This document shows positions 12,239 through 23,461 of a DNA stretch of 64,000 nucleotides, piece after piece; position 1 is the stretch's first letter, and every line of letters begins with the position of its first letter. This stretch comes from Malania oleifera (taxonomy: Eukaryota > Streptophyta > Magnoliopsida > Santalales > Ximeniaceae): NCBI RefSeq assembly GCF_029873635.1, contig NC_080422.1, positions 18,258,049 through 18,322,048 of the forward strand, given 5' to 3'. The notes under the pieces are model-generated. The model saw nothing but the letters and a program-made list of their open reading frames with translations, was not told the origin of the DNA and searched no databases. The translations under genes and the position numbers were made by a program.

Positions 12239-12724
12239 GGGTAAGCATTTGATCAGTTTAGTTAACCCAATTAATTAATTAAAATAATAAAAAAATTTCG
12301 ATTAAAATCACATTAATTGACCTAAATGAAATTTCATATTTAACTAAATTCAAAAGAATCGAATTTCAGTTAATAAATTTTAATCGATTTAATATTTTAA
12401 TATATATACAATATAGCTTTTAAATATAAATAAAAAAAATAAATAATATATAAAATATAATTTTAATGTATATAATAAATAAAATTTTAATATATATAAT
12501 ATATAAAATATTTTAATATATTAATATATATAATTATTTATTATTAATTTATACTATTTGGTAAATTCGGTTAATCGGACCCAAAAATCGAACCGAAAAC
12601 CAAAAATCGAAATTTAACGAAAATAAAAACCAAACCAAACCAAATAAATTTTTAACCAAAGTAAACCGATCGAATTTACTCGATTAATTTGGTTAATTTG
12701 GATTTAAAAGAATTATGCTTACCC
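12239..12724. mobile_element. MITE with GGGTAAGCAT termini
   Basis: The ends GGGTAAGCAT (12239) and ATGCTTACCC (12724) are perfect 10-bp inverted repeats 486 bp apart. The interior is AT-rich and non-coding. It has CGGTTAATCGG and AACCAAACCAAACCAAA tracts typical of plant MITEs. No clear TSD was found in the immediate flanks. Confidence 0.6.
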
Positions 12725-13239
12725 CTAACTGCCACTTGGCGACACTCACCCCCCTAAATTTGAGAAAGATAATACAATTTCATGCTTAATAGATGATTAT
12801 CGTTACTAATTGAAAAAATACTTTAGTTGTTCTTGTTTATTTATTTTTTATTTTTTTATAAATTAACTAATGGAGGCACGCGCATAGAACATAAAATATT
12901 ATATTTTAATTAATATTTGATCTAGGTGTAGATGTAGGATGGCGAGGAGTTTGTGCATTGGGTGTTGTATTGAATATGAGAAGTATGTGAGAAAGTAAAT
13001 TTCTAAGTTGTGTGGTGGAAGAAGCAATTTTAATTTTGCAATATAGTTATTATGCATGAGGTGACATTAGAATATTGAAATCATTTAACAGTGAATAGGC
13101 TTTAATTTCTAGCGTCTTTCTCGCTATGCTAATTGTACCAATTTAAATATAAGTTGTTCTTCATATGCAAGCTACTTGCCCAAATATGAAGATTTGCAAA
13201 GAGAAACGTCTAATGGCTTGTAAAAAGGATGAAAGAATA
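12725..13239. other. Intergenic, nothing recognised
   Basis: AT-rich sequence without open frames of note, RNA-gene features or obvious repeats. Confidence 0.4.
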
Positions 13240-13848
13240 CAACAAAGAAGACCATATCAAGCTACCTAAAGAAGCACAAAATCTAAAATTTGGTAGTCCT
13301 AAGTGACAAAAATTAAAATTTTCAAATTATCCTCATATTTAATTTTGATATACCCAAAATTAATAGGTTCATTCATGATGGAATAGGATTACAAAATTGC
13401 CATTAACACCCTTGCGTAACTAACATGCTAAAGTCAATAAGCACATTCATGAGAGGAAACGATTATTAAATCTCAATTAAACCCCCCTCCCCCATAAATG
13501 CCCTTAAATTATACATTACCCCCATGGGCACAATAATGTGTCCATAAATATTAAATTGAAAGAGGGTAAACCTCCACCATTATAAAAGGGTACTCTGAGA
13601 AGAGGTAGGAACTTCATTCACTAACTTTTCTCTTACTATTATAACCTAAAGCTTCCCATAGTGCATAACTTAAGCATCAAAGTCATCCTCTAAAGTACAT
13701 TTTGGGTCCTATAAGCCATCTACGTTTGGTAATTTTCAGGTAGTCGCAGTTGAAGGACGATTCACAAAAGTTGTTCGATTTTTGACAGCAACAGTTGGCG
13801 CTGTCTGTGAGAACCTAAGAGACTTTTCCATCTTCAACCGTGACCACC
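13240..13848 (+). mobile_element. LTR end and primer-binding site of a Tat-like gypsy/LARD fragment
   Basis: A TATA box (ATTATAAAAGGG near 13580) is followed about 210 bp later by an LTR end ...GACAGCAACA at 13793. TTGGCGCTGTCTGTGAGAAC follows at 13795-13814, the plant Tat-type primer-binding block also seen, inverted, at 20943-20962. About 35 bp of internal sequence remain before the junction with the SPA-like pseudogene at about 13848. The LTR start was not located, so 13240 is a guess. Confidence 0.55.
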
Positions 13849-14685
13849 TACACTACACCTTCAAAGTTGCTTGAAGTAATTCGGCTCTTGATATAACTAT
13901 TCTAGCATATACTACTTAGCTTTGATTTACTAGCCATTTCAACCACAGGAAAGTGAATATCATGTTCTTCATTTAGGATTGTATTACATTCAAACACTTT
14001 AATATTCTTATTTACACTAGCTAAAGCAAAAGATTCTCCATCGCGATCAAAATTGATAGAGCACACCAGATTGGAAGAATTTAAGACACCCCCCTACTTT
14101 AGTCTTCCTTAACCTTCAACTTACTAAAATATTGATATTTGCACAAACCCTCAAGGAATGAATTTATTAATCCACTTTCTCTACCCTCACTAAATGGCTC
14201 TTTTGATGGTGCATTATTCATAGAACTTTTTTAGTTATGACAATAGACCCTTTACCACTACCAGTTATTGGCGAATATCTAGCCATTGGTTTGGTAGAGG
14301 CCCTAATGGGCTTGCGTCTTGTTAAAGGATAAGTTGATTCTAGCTTCTTAAAGTTCTTCATCAACAGTGAACTTTTAGAAATAATACTTTCTTGATTTTC
14401 AGTGTGAGTATTTGACTTCTTATCCTCGTCTAGATTACAATCAAGTTTCTCAACATTCTAACTTGGAACTTCTGGCCTAAATCACTTCCTTGACCCCATC
14501 AACATTCCAAAAATGAAGCTCCCTTTTTCTTGAGAATTGTTAGCTGCTTTGTAACTTATTCAATATTAGAAGACAGAAGGGAAATGGTATGCAATAATTT
14601 GTTAGAACCTTCCTGCTTTCTTTGCTGTATTAGCAAAAGGAGTTCCAGCAATAACTCTTGCTCGATTTTCTCTTGAAGCTATATT
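13849..14685 (-). pseudogene. SPA1: SPA1-family pseudogene, 3' part
   Basis: Minus-strand translation, with stops and shifts, gives blocks characteristic of plant SPA proteins. These regulators pair with COP1 in a nuclear E3 ubiquitin ligase that represses light signalling. From high to low coordinate they are: the coiled-coil region (LLLIQQRKQEGSNKL, ...LKKKGASFLE), then LMKNFKKLESTYPLTRR, FLEGLCKYQYFSKLKV, and the start of the WD40 region (NSSNLVCSINFDRDGESFA, KNIKVFECNTILNEEHDIHF, SSNFEGVV). It ends abruptly against a gypsy LTR fragment before most WD40 repeats. The 5' part continues at 21409 beyond a gypsy insertion. No introns are evident, which suggests a spliced copy. Confidence 0.75.
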
Positions 14686-15122
14686 TGTTGCGGGATAAAA
14701 ATGGCGATGACCTGCAAGACTGCTCTCCAAATTTTGATGATCTGAAAAGGGTGAGAGCAAAACAGGCTTGGAGGACACTTTGGGTGATCACTCCGATACC
14801 TAAGTAAGAGGAATGCTTCAAAGAGGTTGAATGCAAAAGTAAAAGTGAGTTCAAAATGAGATAACTTCACCTGTTTGCGTCCGCCTCTTTATAATGGCAA
14901 AGGTTGACCCTTGAGGTGATTCGTCATTATGGTGCGGGAGCGTGGATCGCTCTAGTGTCATAAAGCGCCAGCATGTATCACTCTGGGCATTTAAGGGACC
15001 AGCGTGGATCTCTTCCCTCTTTATTGAGTTGGAGCTCATTGCTCTCGAAAGAAGGTTTGACTTGGGGAGTGATTGTTAGGTGTTGGCTTCCTTTTATCAG
15101 CCGATATATTTTGCGTATATCA
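14686..15122 (-). mobile_element. 3' LTR of the Tat-type element
   Basis: It starts TGTTGCGGGATAAAAATGG and ends GCGTATATCA on the plus strand, 437 bp. It is collinear with 20964-21408 with substitutions and small indels. A purine-rich tract (minus strand AAGAGGGGACAAC, 15123-15135) adjoins its inner edge. Confidence 0.8.
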
Positions 15123-15422
15123 GTTGTCCCCTCTTAGTTTCGAATTTTCGGAACTGGGATCTCTCTCTCTTTCTCTCTCTCTCTTAGGGTCAGCTAGTTT
15201 GAGCCGGTTGGACTCCCCTTCGACTCTGTCGAGCCGATTCGTGTGCCAAGCTGCCTTATGCCGAGTTGATGCCACCGGGGTTCGACTGGTCCGAGCCGGT
15301 TAGGATCTCATTTGGCTTTGCCAAGCTGGTTCGTGCCCTGGGCTGCTTTTTTTCGGGCCGATGACACAGTGGTTCGACAGGTCCGAGCCAATGCCTGCTG
15401 AGCCGATGTCCGGGTCATTTGG

Positions 15423-16480
15423 CTGAGATGCTTTTGCCCAGCTATTCTTCACGGTAGCTTATGCCAAGCTGTTTTCTGCCAAGTTGTGTTCCTAGGCATT
15501 TTTTGCCGAGCTGTTTGGGTCGAGCTGCTCCTCATAGCATTTCTTGTCAAGATATTTTGGTCGAACTGCTCTTGGTGGCAATTCTTGCCGAGCCGTTTGT
15601 GCCAAGCTGCTTTTTGTGGCATTTCTTGCCAAGCTGTTTCAGCAGAGCTGCCCTTCGTGGTATTTCTTGCTGACCTATTTCTACCGAGCTGCTCTTCGTG
15701 GCAATTCTTGCCGAGCTGTTTATGCCAAGCAGCTCCCCATAGCATTTTTTACCAAGCTGTTTTGGCCGAGCTACTCTTGGTGGCCATTCTTGCCAAGCCG
15801 TTTGTGCCAACTTGTTCTTTGCAGCATTTCTTACCGAGCTATTTCGGCTGAGCTGCCCTTCATGGCATTTCTTGTCGAGTTGTTTCTACCGAGCTGCTCT
15901 TCGTTGCATTTCTTGCCGAGCCATTTGTGCCAAGTTGCTCCCCATTGCATTTCTTACCAGGTTGTTTCAGCCAAGTTGCTCTTTGTGGCATTTTTTTTTT
16001 GTCGAGCTGTTTGTGTCGAGTTGCTTACCATAGCATTTCTTACTGAGCTATTTCGGACGAGCTACTCTTAATGGCATTTTTTTTTTTGTCGAGCTGTTTG
16101 TGCTGAGCTGCTCCCAATAGCATTTCTTGCCGAACTACTCTTCATGACATTTTTTTGTCGAGTTGTTTCTGCAGAACTGCTCTTCATGGCATTCTTTGCC
16201 GAACTATTTGTGTTGAGCTGCTCTCAATAGCATTTTGCCGAGCTGTTTCGATTGAATTGCTCTTTGTGGCATTTCTCGTCGAGGTGTTTTTGCAGAGCTA
16301 CCCTTCGTGGCATTTTTTGACAAGCTATTTCTACCGAACTGCTCTTTATGGCAAATTTTGCCTAACTATTTCTAATGAGTTGCTCTTAGTGGCATTTTTG
16401 CCGAGTTGTTTTGGCTGAGCTGCTTTTGGTGGCATTTTTTTGTTGAGCTATGTCTGCCGAGCTGCTCTTCGTAACATTTT
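15423..16480 (-). repeat. About 41/42-bp tandem repeat in the Tat-element 3' region
   Basis: More than twenty imperfect units of about 41-42 bp are present. Each carries a GGCATTTCTTGCCGAG-type block and a GCCGAGCTGCTCTTC-type block. On the minus strand the units read through as protein-like repeats (QLGKNCHEEQLGRN), but stops and length changes argue against a conserved product. It lies between the integrase stub and the 3' LTR, the place where Tat-lineage elements are known to carry variable tandem repeats. Confidence 0.8.
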
Positions 16481-16671
16481 GTTAGACGAAGGGACAAGGA
16501 TTGGTTAGGGGGGAGAGAAGGCTGGACGGCAGGTGTGGTATTCCATTGCACTGCTGGCACCTGTCGCACTGTTTGACTATCTCGATTGCATTCTTCCTCA
16601 TAATGGGCTAGTAGAATCCTTGTCGTAGGGCCTTGTGACCTAAAGCTCTGCTGGCCAAATGATTTCTGCAT
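16481..16671 (-). pseudogene. Integrase stub of the Tat-type element
   Basis: Combining frames, the minus strand shows an integrase zinc-binding-like segment, including a HYEEECNRDSQTVRQ piece that resembles the region around the second Cys pair. It then runs straight into the tandem-repeat region. The DDE catalytic core is absent, so integration function is lost by deletion. Confidence 0.55.
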
Positions 16672-16855
16672 TCTCCTTCGTGAATTTATCTTAGCACATA
16701 TTCTCCCTCTTCAGTACTCAAGCACCATATGTATGACAATGTTAGGGATCGCCTGTACAATTCTTTGTCTATGAGTGTGTACTTTGCTGCCCTCCTCCTT
16801 ACCTTCAAAGACTCCTTTTTGTCCTCTGGTAGAGATCCGTCATGAAGATATTGCA

Positions 16856-17341
16856 TCAGAGGAGCTTTCCAATCCCTTCGCTGACTTTAGCTACCACCAG
16901 GTTAACACTGACCTCCTCGTATGATGGTTTTTCGACTTGCTCCAAGTAGATGGCGTTCTTCCAGTCTGGCTTTGTAGTTGAGGCTAATCTTTCCAGCGCA
17001 TCCGCCTTCACGTTCTCCACCCGTGGCACGCGCTCTATATAAAAATGAGCGAATTCTTTGATGTGTTCTTGGGCTTTGGTTAGGTATTTCTTCATTTTAT
17101 GATCCCTAGCCTCAAATTCTCCCTTCACCTACTCCACCACTAATTGGGAATCACTTGCTACTTGAATTCGTGCTACCCCCAGTGCTTTTGCCAAGCATAG
17201 CCCTACTAGTAGGGCTTCATATTTGACATCATTGTTTGTTGTTGAGAACTTTAATTTCAACGCGTATAGTGTCTCCGATTTGTCTGTTGCCGTGAGGATT
17301 AGCCCTGCTCCCCCTTCGGCTGCGTTAGACAACCCATTCAT
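16856..17341 (-). pseudogene. Additional RNase H (Tat lineage)
   Basis: Two same-frame pieces separated by one TAG at 17129-17131 give GGAGLILTATDKSETLYAL, TNNDVKYEALLVGLCLAKAL, ASDSQLVVE, then GEFEARDHKMKKYL and VENVKADALERLAS. This is the second RNase H typical of Tat-clade gypsy elements, separate from the domain next to RT. It degrades RNA in the RNA-DNA hybrid. The stop lies where relatives usually have Gln. Confidence 0.8.
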
Positions 17342-17473
17342 ATGTCCACACTTTTAATTTTTCTGCTATTTTTTAGGATTGTTTGGCTATGAAGTCAGCT
17401 AGTACCTGAACTTTGATGGTAGACTTTGGATGGTATTGTATGTTGAACTTTCCTAACTTAATCGACCACCTTA

Positions 17474-18325
17474 TCATTCTTCTCGAGCTCTCTGGCACTG
17501 AAGGACCTGTCTTAGCAGTAAGTTTGTCAGAACAATTATCTTGTGCGCTTTAAAGTAGGAACTCAACTTTTGAGCAGCACAGATGATGGAGAAGGCTGCC
17601 TTTTCTACTGTGCTGTAATTCATCTCGGCTCTGCTTAGCACTTTGCTGGTGTCGTATATGGGTTTGTGTTGCCTTTCTTCTTCTCTAACTAAGACCGAGC
17701 TAACCGCATGTGGAGTCGATGCCATGTATAGGTAGAGGTTTTCTCCTGCTTTCGCCTTTATTAGTAGGGGAGGGAATCCAAGGTACTGCTTAAGCTGATC
17801 AAAAGCTTTACTTTGCTCCTCCCCCCATTCAAATTTCCTTTTCTTTCTCAATGCCTTGAAGAAGGGTAAACCTTTGTCTCCCAAATAGGAGACAAACCTG
17901 CTGAGGGAGGCTATCCTTCTTGTCAAGATTTAGATCTCCTTCTTTGTTCGAGGGGCCTTCATCTCCAGCAGTGTCCTTATCTTGTTAGGGTTGGCTACTA
18001 TCCCTCTCTTCGTCACTATGAAGTTTAACAACTTCCCTGCAGAGACACCAAACACACATTTTGAAGGATTCAATTTCATTTGATACCTGTGTAGCAATTC
18101 AAATGTTTCCTTCAGATTCTTGTAGTGCTCCCTTGCTTTTAGGATCTTCACTAGCATGTCATCTACATACACCTTCATCGTTTTTTCGAGCTGGTATTTG
18201 AATATCTTGTTCACTAGCCTCTGATATGTTGCCCCCGCGTTCTTCAACCCAAAGGGCATTACTCGGTAGCAATAAAGCCCTATTTCTGTGATGAAAGATG
18301 TTTTCTCCTCATTTGCTCGGTGCAT
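17474..18325 (-). pseudogene. Reverse transcriptase C-terminal half and RNase H
   Basis: Two pieces in one frame are split by a stop at 17930. The first has VMPFGLKNAGATYQRLVN and the catalytic KVYVDDMLVK (YVDD intact). The second has FEWGEEQSKAFDQLKQYL and the RNase H region ASTPHAVSSVLVREEE...KPIYDTSKVLSRAEMNYS. In life these copy element RNA to DNA in the virus-like particle. Confidence 0.85.
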
Positions 18326-19404
18326 TGGGATTTGAATATATCATGAGTACGCATCCATAAAGCTTAAGAGCTCATACCAAGACATCGAGTCCACCAACTG
18401 ATCTATTCGAGGAAGGGGAAAGCTATCTTTTGGACATGCCTTATTCAGGTCTGTGAAATCAATACACGTCCGCCACTTTCCGTTATGTTTCTTTACCAGA
18501 ACTACATTGCTTAAACACTATAGATAGTTAACCTCCTTGATGAATTTGGCCTGCACCAGTTTCCTCACTTCTTCATTTATCACCTTGATTCACTCCAACG
18601 CGAAGCTCCTCTTCTTCTGCTTTATGGGCTTATGGTTGGGATCTACCTGCAACCTCTGCTCCATGATTGTAGGGTCAATCCCCAACATATCTTTGGCCGA
18701 CCAGGCAAACACATCTGTGAATTCGTTCAGTAGCTCACTTAGTTTTGCTCTTAAAGTATTGGGCAAGCGACTCCTGATCTGCACACACTTTTCTTGATTA
18801 CCATTTATAGGTATACGTGTGAGGTCATCATTCAGTGTGCTAATTTGGGGGTACTCTCCCTTCACCTCTAGGTCTTCAGCGGTCAAGGTCTCCCTTGCTT
18901 TCGTCTTAACTTTTAATGCCATCACGTAGCAATTTCGAGCTGCTTCTTGATCTCCCTTGACAATTTCTACCCCGTGCGAGGTAGAGAAAATGATGGCTCG
19001 GGCCTCATTAAGTGAGGGTCGGCCTAGTATGATGTTGTATACAAATGGCCAATTGACCACCAGGAAATCCGTTAATGAAGTGATTTGCTGTGGGGCTGTC
19101 CCCATTGTTACCGGGTGTGTAATTGTTCCCATGGAATGTACTACATCTCCTCCAAATCCGACCAAGGGGTGGAGATTGATTTTTGGAATTCTCTACTAAT
19201 CTTCATTCCCTCGAGCATTGACCAAAATATTATGTTGGCCGAGCTCCCGTTGTCTATCAGCACGCACCTCACTTTGTAATTAGCCACCAGAAGGGAGACT
19301 ACTAAAGCGACGTCGTGGGGTTGTTGTACTCCTTCATCTTCTCTATCAAAGGTGATAACATCATCTTGGTTTTGTCTTTTTACGCTTGGCTCCCTTTTCT
19401 CCAC
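18326..19404 (-). pseudogene. Protease and N-terminal RT of the Tat-type element
   Basis: The piece 19141-19404 carries the aspartic-protease motif CVLIDNGSSANIIF. The overlapping piece 18590-19165, in another frame, has the protease tail VYNIILGRPSLNEA and the RT entry region DVFAWSAKDMLGIDP. The frame change within about 19141-19165 is a frameshift. The stretch 18326-18589 continues RT with stops. Confidence 0.75.
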
Positions 19405-19696
19405 TAAGAGTACCTACTTAGCATACCTCTTTCGAGCACCTCCACTGTCTCCGCCACTAGAGGATCCTCCAAAGATCACAGTGATTTTCTCCTACGATCT
19501 GTTCCTCTTTCTCATCGCTGTTTGGCCTTTTCTGCTCGCAAGCTTCCCCTTGACGATCCCCTTTCTTTATGAACCTCGACAGGTGTTTTTATTTTTAATT
19601 TTTTTTTATCAAGGCTTCAGTTTCATTATTCAGTTGAATACACTTTTCTATGCCGTGCCCATGATCCCTATGGAATTAATAAAACTTTGGCATGTT

Positions 19697-20929
19697 CTAT
19701 TTATATGAGGGTGTTCGAATAGGTTTGGGCCATGAGATGTACTCTTTCTTTCTTATGTGCATTAACACATCGGTTCGTGGTGTGTTTAAGGGTGTATAAG
19801 TGGGGAACTTACTAGTGTGCCCTCTCGCTTTAGAGCTGGCATGCAGCGTGCTATTCTTTTGCCTCTTCACAGGTCTGGAAGGTTCGCCAACCTCTCTACT
19901 ACTCTTCCTTTTCAACTCGATTCGATTTTCTTTTCATCCATCACCTCTTCCAAGTTGACATACTTCTGTGCTCTGGCCATCAGTTCTCCCATGTCAGTTG
20001 GCGACTTCTTCCCCAATGAATACAGGAAATTTCCCGACTAAAGGGTTGTGGTGAGAGCTACCAAAGCTACTCCCATGTCTAGGTTGTGGATCTCTAAGGT
20101 TGCGGTGAGGAAATGGTGCATGAACTTTTTTAGTGTCTCCCGTTCCCACTAAACCATGCTCATTAGATGAGCCAATGTTTTGACAATTCTCCAACCACTG
20201 AGGAAATGGCTGCTCCATCTCAGAGAAGGAATCAATTGATCTAGGTCATAGGGTTTGGTACTAATCCATGGCACTACCTTTAACAGTGGCTGCAAATGCC
20301 CTACACATGATTGCATTAGGTGCACCCTGTAATTGCATCAATACCTTGAAGGTGTCCAGATAATCGACCGGGTCAGTCAAACCCTCGTACCTTTCAGAAG
20401 TTGGCATTTTGAACTTACTAGGCGGCGGCACCTCCATCACTTCTTTGGTGAACGGAGGCTTCGAGGGTCTTAGAGAGATTTCCCCGTAGAAAGGGTTGGT
20501 TCGACCCTCTTTCATCTTCTTCTCAATTTGATCTATCTTTTTAATCCTCTCCTCTAGCTTGGTCAATCTTTGCTCGTTGACTCCTATACTGTTTGTGTCT
20601 TCCACGTTCTTAGTGAGGTTAGTTTTTTCCTCAATCTCCTTCAGTTTCTCTACTTTCTTAGGCGAGTTGGGGTTAACTAGTTGTTGGTGGGGGACATGCT
20701 CTTCCTGACTCTTTTGCTGCAAGAGTAGGTTGAACATATCTTCTATCTTCTTCTGGGAAGCTTCCATTCTCCTTTGGAAGGTAAGAAATTCTTCCCTGAT
20801 GACCCTCGAGTGTTCTACGGGTGTGGAGTGAATGGACTGGGGTGATTCTTTTCTAGTAGTAGGATTGGAGCTTAAGCCATGAGTAGTTGTCATTTTTTGA
20901 GTGTCGGAGGCTGAGAGCAAGATGAGCAC
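19697..20929 (-). pseudogene. gag of the Tat-type element
   Basis: Pieces 20261-20929, 19994-20218 and 19697-19915 lie in one frame, separated by stops. The first has a charged coiled-coil stretch (LTKLEERIKKIDQIEKKMKE) and the Tat Gag block PPPSKFKMPTSERYEGLTDP...DYLDTFKVLMQLQGAPNAIMCRAF. It lies just inside the primer-binding site at 20943-20962. Confidence 0.8.
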
Positions 20930-20942
20930 CTCTCATAAGTAA

Positions 20943-20962
20943 GTTCCCACAGACGACGCCAA
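20943..20962 (-). promoter_or_regulatory. Primer-binding site of the Tat-type element
   Basis: The minus strand reads GTTGGCGTCGTCTGTGGGAA immediately after the LTR end CAACA, the usual Tat-type primer-binding block. The same block occurs in plus orientation at 13795-13814. Confidence 0.75.
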
Positions 20963-20963
20963 C

Positions 20964-21408
20964 TGTTGCGAGATAAAAATGGTGATGACCTGCAAGACTA
21001 CTCTTTGACTTCCAATGACCTGAAAAGGTGAAAGAAAAATATGCTTGGAGGACCGGGGGTGTACTTTGGGGGATCACTCCGATGCCAAAGCAAAAGGAAT
21101 ACTTCAAAGACGTTGAATGCAACAGTAAAGGTGAGTTCAAAATGAGATACCTTTGCCTATTTGTGTCCTCCTCTTTATAATGGTGAGGGTTGACTCTTAA
21201 GGTGATTCATCATTATGGCACGGAGGTGTGGATCGCTCTAAGATCATAAAGTGCCACCATGTATCACTATGGGTGTTTAAGGCACCAGCGTGGATCTCTC
21301 CCTTCTTCATTGAGTTGGAGCTGATTGCTTTCGTCAGAAGGTTTGACTTAGGGAGTGATTGTTAGGTGTTGACTTCCTTTTATCAACTGATATATTTTGG
21401 GCATATCG
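20964..21408 (-). mobile_element. 5' LTR of the Tat-type element
   Basis: It begins TGTTGCGAGATAAAAATGG and ends GGGCATATCG on the plus strand, about 445 bp. The terminal CA has become CG. It is followed by the TSD ATATT at 21409-21413. A TATAAAGAGG-type box on the minus strand (near 21170) could drive transcription. Confidence 0.8.
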
Positions 21409-22170
21409 ATATTGCTGCTTCATGCTCTTCTAGATATCCCTTAGTTCATTAAGAAACTCACTTTGTAACAAATCACCCATTGTTGGTTAACTATTTGGGT
21501 CAGGAAGTAGCAGCGAGAAGCAAAATGAAGCTTTTTTGGGCCACTTCAGCAATAACTGAGGACGATGAACTTTGTCTCAGAAAAAAAACATGGTTCTACT
21601 CTTTTCTTCTCTTAAGGTAACTGCGCAAAATAACTCAAAAAGGAGGACCCCTAATATATAAATTTCAAAAGCACATGAACTTGGAGCCTTAGCAACTTCT
21701 TTGGGACTAGTATTTGATTCAACTGCAAAGCATAACTGGTTTTAGGTGCCATCTGGGAAGCATTTGCTGGAGTTGCCTCGGGTCTTGTATCTTCACTTCT
21801 TAACTCAATTCCTTGCCGATGCGAGTCTTTTGGCAAGAGTGAGGATGACCCTTTCACCTCCAGAGTCTGGTTGTTCATCCCATCCTCGAGAGAATCGGAA
21901 CCCAATTCAATCAAGACAGAGATTTAATAAAGGAAACATGATTGAAAGAGGACATAATGAAGCATGACGGACACACATTATGAACAACAATTCCTTAATA
22001 GTGTTCCATGTTAACTCTTGTCGTTATCCACCTGAATATGTGCAGGCATCAACCGATCTTTCTAGTTTATCCAGCCACTGCCTCAGGCTCACATTGCCCA
22101 ATTCTATAACTTGAACAAAAGGGTTGACCATGACCTCATCCTCAAAACCCTAGAAAAGCCAACCTGGGGG
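21409..22170 (-). pseudogene. SPA1: SPA1-family pseudogene, 5' part
   Basis: This continues the SPA-like fragment at 13849-14685 across the gypsy insertion. From high to low coordinate the translation gives GFEDEVMVNPFVQVIELGN followed by VSLRQWLDKLERSVD (the kinase-like N-terminal region of SPA proteins). GSDSLEDGMNNQTLEVKGSS (in the frame 21651-21914) and MGDLLQSEFLNELRD come next, ending exactly at the insertion site. There are stops and small deletions. The apparent lack of introns suggests a retrocopy. It cannot make a SPA protein. Confidence 0.75.
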
Positions 22171-22210
22171 TTTTGAAGTGATCAGCGTAAGCCAAAACAA
22201 TTCAATTGAT

Positions 22211-23461
22211 TTCCTCTCTCCCCGATATAAGCCTAGATTAACGTGATTCATCTCTTGAAAAGCTTATTTTGTTGGCATGAATCAACCTACTTTAAGCCCC
22301 TAGAATGATCTTATAGACACCCTAAATTTTACGAGGTCATTTTAGTTATGAAGCTGGGGGCCTGAATCAAATTAGTCTAAATTTTAGAGACTGAAATTCC
22401 TTGGATTACAATTGATTTACTTAGCCATGTTCCTAAGTGTCCCTAACCAGGGTTTTCAAAATCATATCATTGGGAATTTAAATGAGGTTAGGAATTTCTA
22501 AAAAACATTACCTTGTCAAAATTGGTTGATTAACTGAAGGTCCTTGAATTTTTAATTCATATTCATGCATGAGTAGGAGCCCTAAGTTGATTACCCACCT
22601 AATCATGTTCTTAAGTGCCGGTTATTTCAAGACCAAGTCTTAGGAATTTAAGTGGTGTAAAGTCATTTAATTTGTCAAAATTTGTTGATTAATTGAAAAT
22701 CATTAAAGTCCTGTTTGTTTTGATACATAAATAGGAGGTCGGGCATGCATAAATAAGTAAGTCATTTCATTAAAGGGGCACATGCCCAAGTGCTGAAATG
22801 TAAATAATATACAATATAGAGGAAAACAATACAATACTGGAGATATTGAAATATAGGGAAATATCGTACATGTAAGGGAAATAAAAATCAAATCAAAATC
22901 TGCAGTTGAGCATGCAAGCATATTCTAAAGCATCTCAGAGGTTCGGTTCACTAGATTAGAAAGAAAAATTAGAAAAGTTAGAGTTGTTAAATGAAAATTT
23001 AAAATAAACATGTGCGCAATAAAATTACCCTCCTATGGAAACAAGTTTTCGAGAGAAATTGCAAATTGTTGAAATATTCCCTTCTCAGACTCGCTGCCTG
23101 AATCTCCATTAATTGGAGAATTAACTGAATCGTGGGAATTAGGGAACATATTTATGTTTGAACAGATTTTTGTAGGGAAGGAAAGAAGGAATAAAATACT
23201 GATTGGACCTTGCCTAAACCAACCCTATAAATAGGGAGTCTCGCACATAGCACAAAGGGAGAATTAGGCAATTGACAAAACAATTAAGCAATTGAGAGAC
23301 AAAATCGAGAGACTAAGAGGAGAATTGTAGACTGACAGTGAGGAAGCATAGACAGAGGTAGAAAGAAGTTCCAAAGGTGTTCAAAATAGCAGCAACCTTA
23401 TGAGGCTCTCAAAAGTTGGAGCCAATCCTTCGAGTAGGCACTCTGTAGTGCCTTCCTATTC
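22211..23461 (+). mobile_element. Probable 5' portion of a long Ogre/Tat-like LTR with promoter
   Basis: There is no coding sequence. Two imperfect copies of a block containing TTGTCAAAATT(G/T)GTTGATTAA occur near 22525 and 22670. A CTATAAATAGGGAGTCTCGC TATA box lies at about 23225, followed by a GA-rich leader-like stretch. I infer that this and 25403-28249 are one long LTR split by the solo LTR at 23462-25402. Confidence 0.4.

Larger units (their letters stand above)
14686..21408 (-). mobile_element. Ty3/gypsy Tat-type retrotransposon (6.7 kb)
   Basis: The element is bounded by LTRs at 14686-15122 and 20964-21408 and flanked by a perfect 5-bp TSD ATATT (14681-14685 and 21409-21413). In minus-strand order it has 5' LTR, primer-binding site, gag, protease, reverse transcriptase, RNase H, a second (archaeal-type) RNase H, an integrase stub, a 3' tandem-repeat region, polypurine tract and 3' LTR. 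The extra RNase H and 3'-UTR satellite mark the Tat lineage. In-frame stops, a shift and loss of most of integrase make it defective. The LTRs differ visibly, so it is not young. It landed inside an already spliced SPA-like sequence. Confidence 0.85.

Noticed and set aside
15486-16071. Plus-strand open frames with Cys/Phe/Leu-rich repeats
   Set aside because: They arise from the 41/42-bp tandem repeat read in the wrong sense in a minus-strand element. No start context or conservation.
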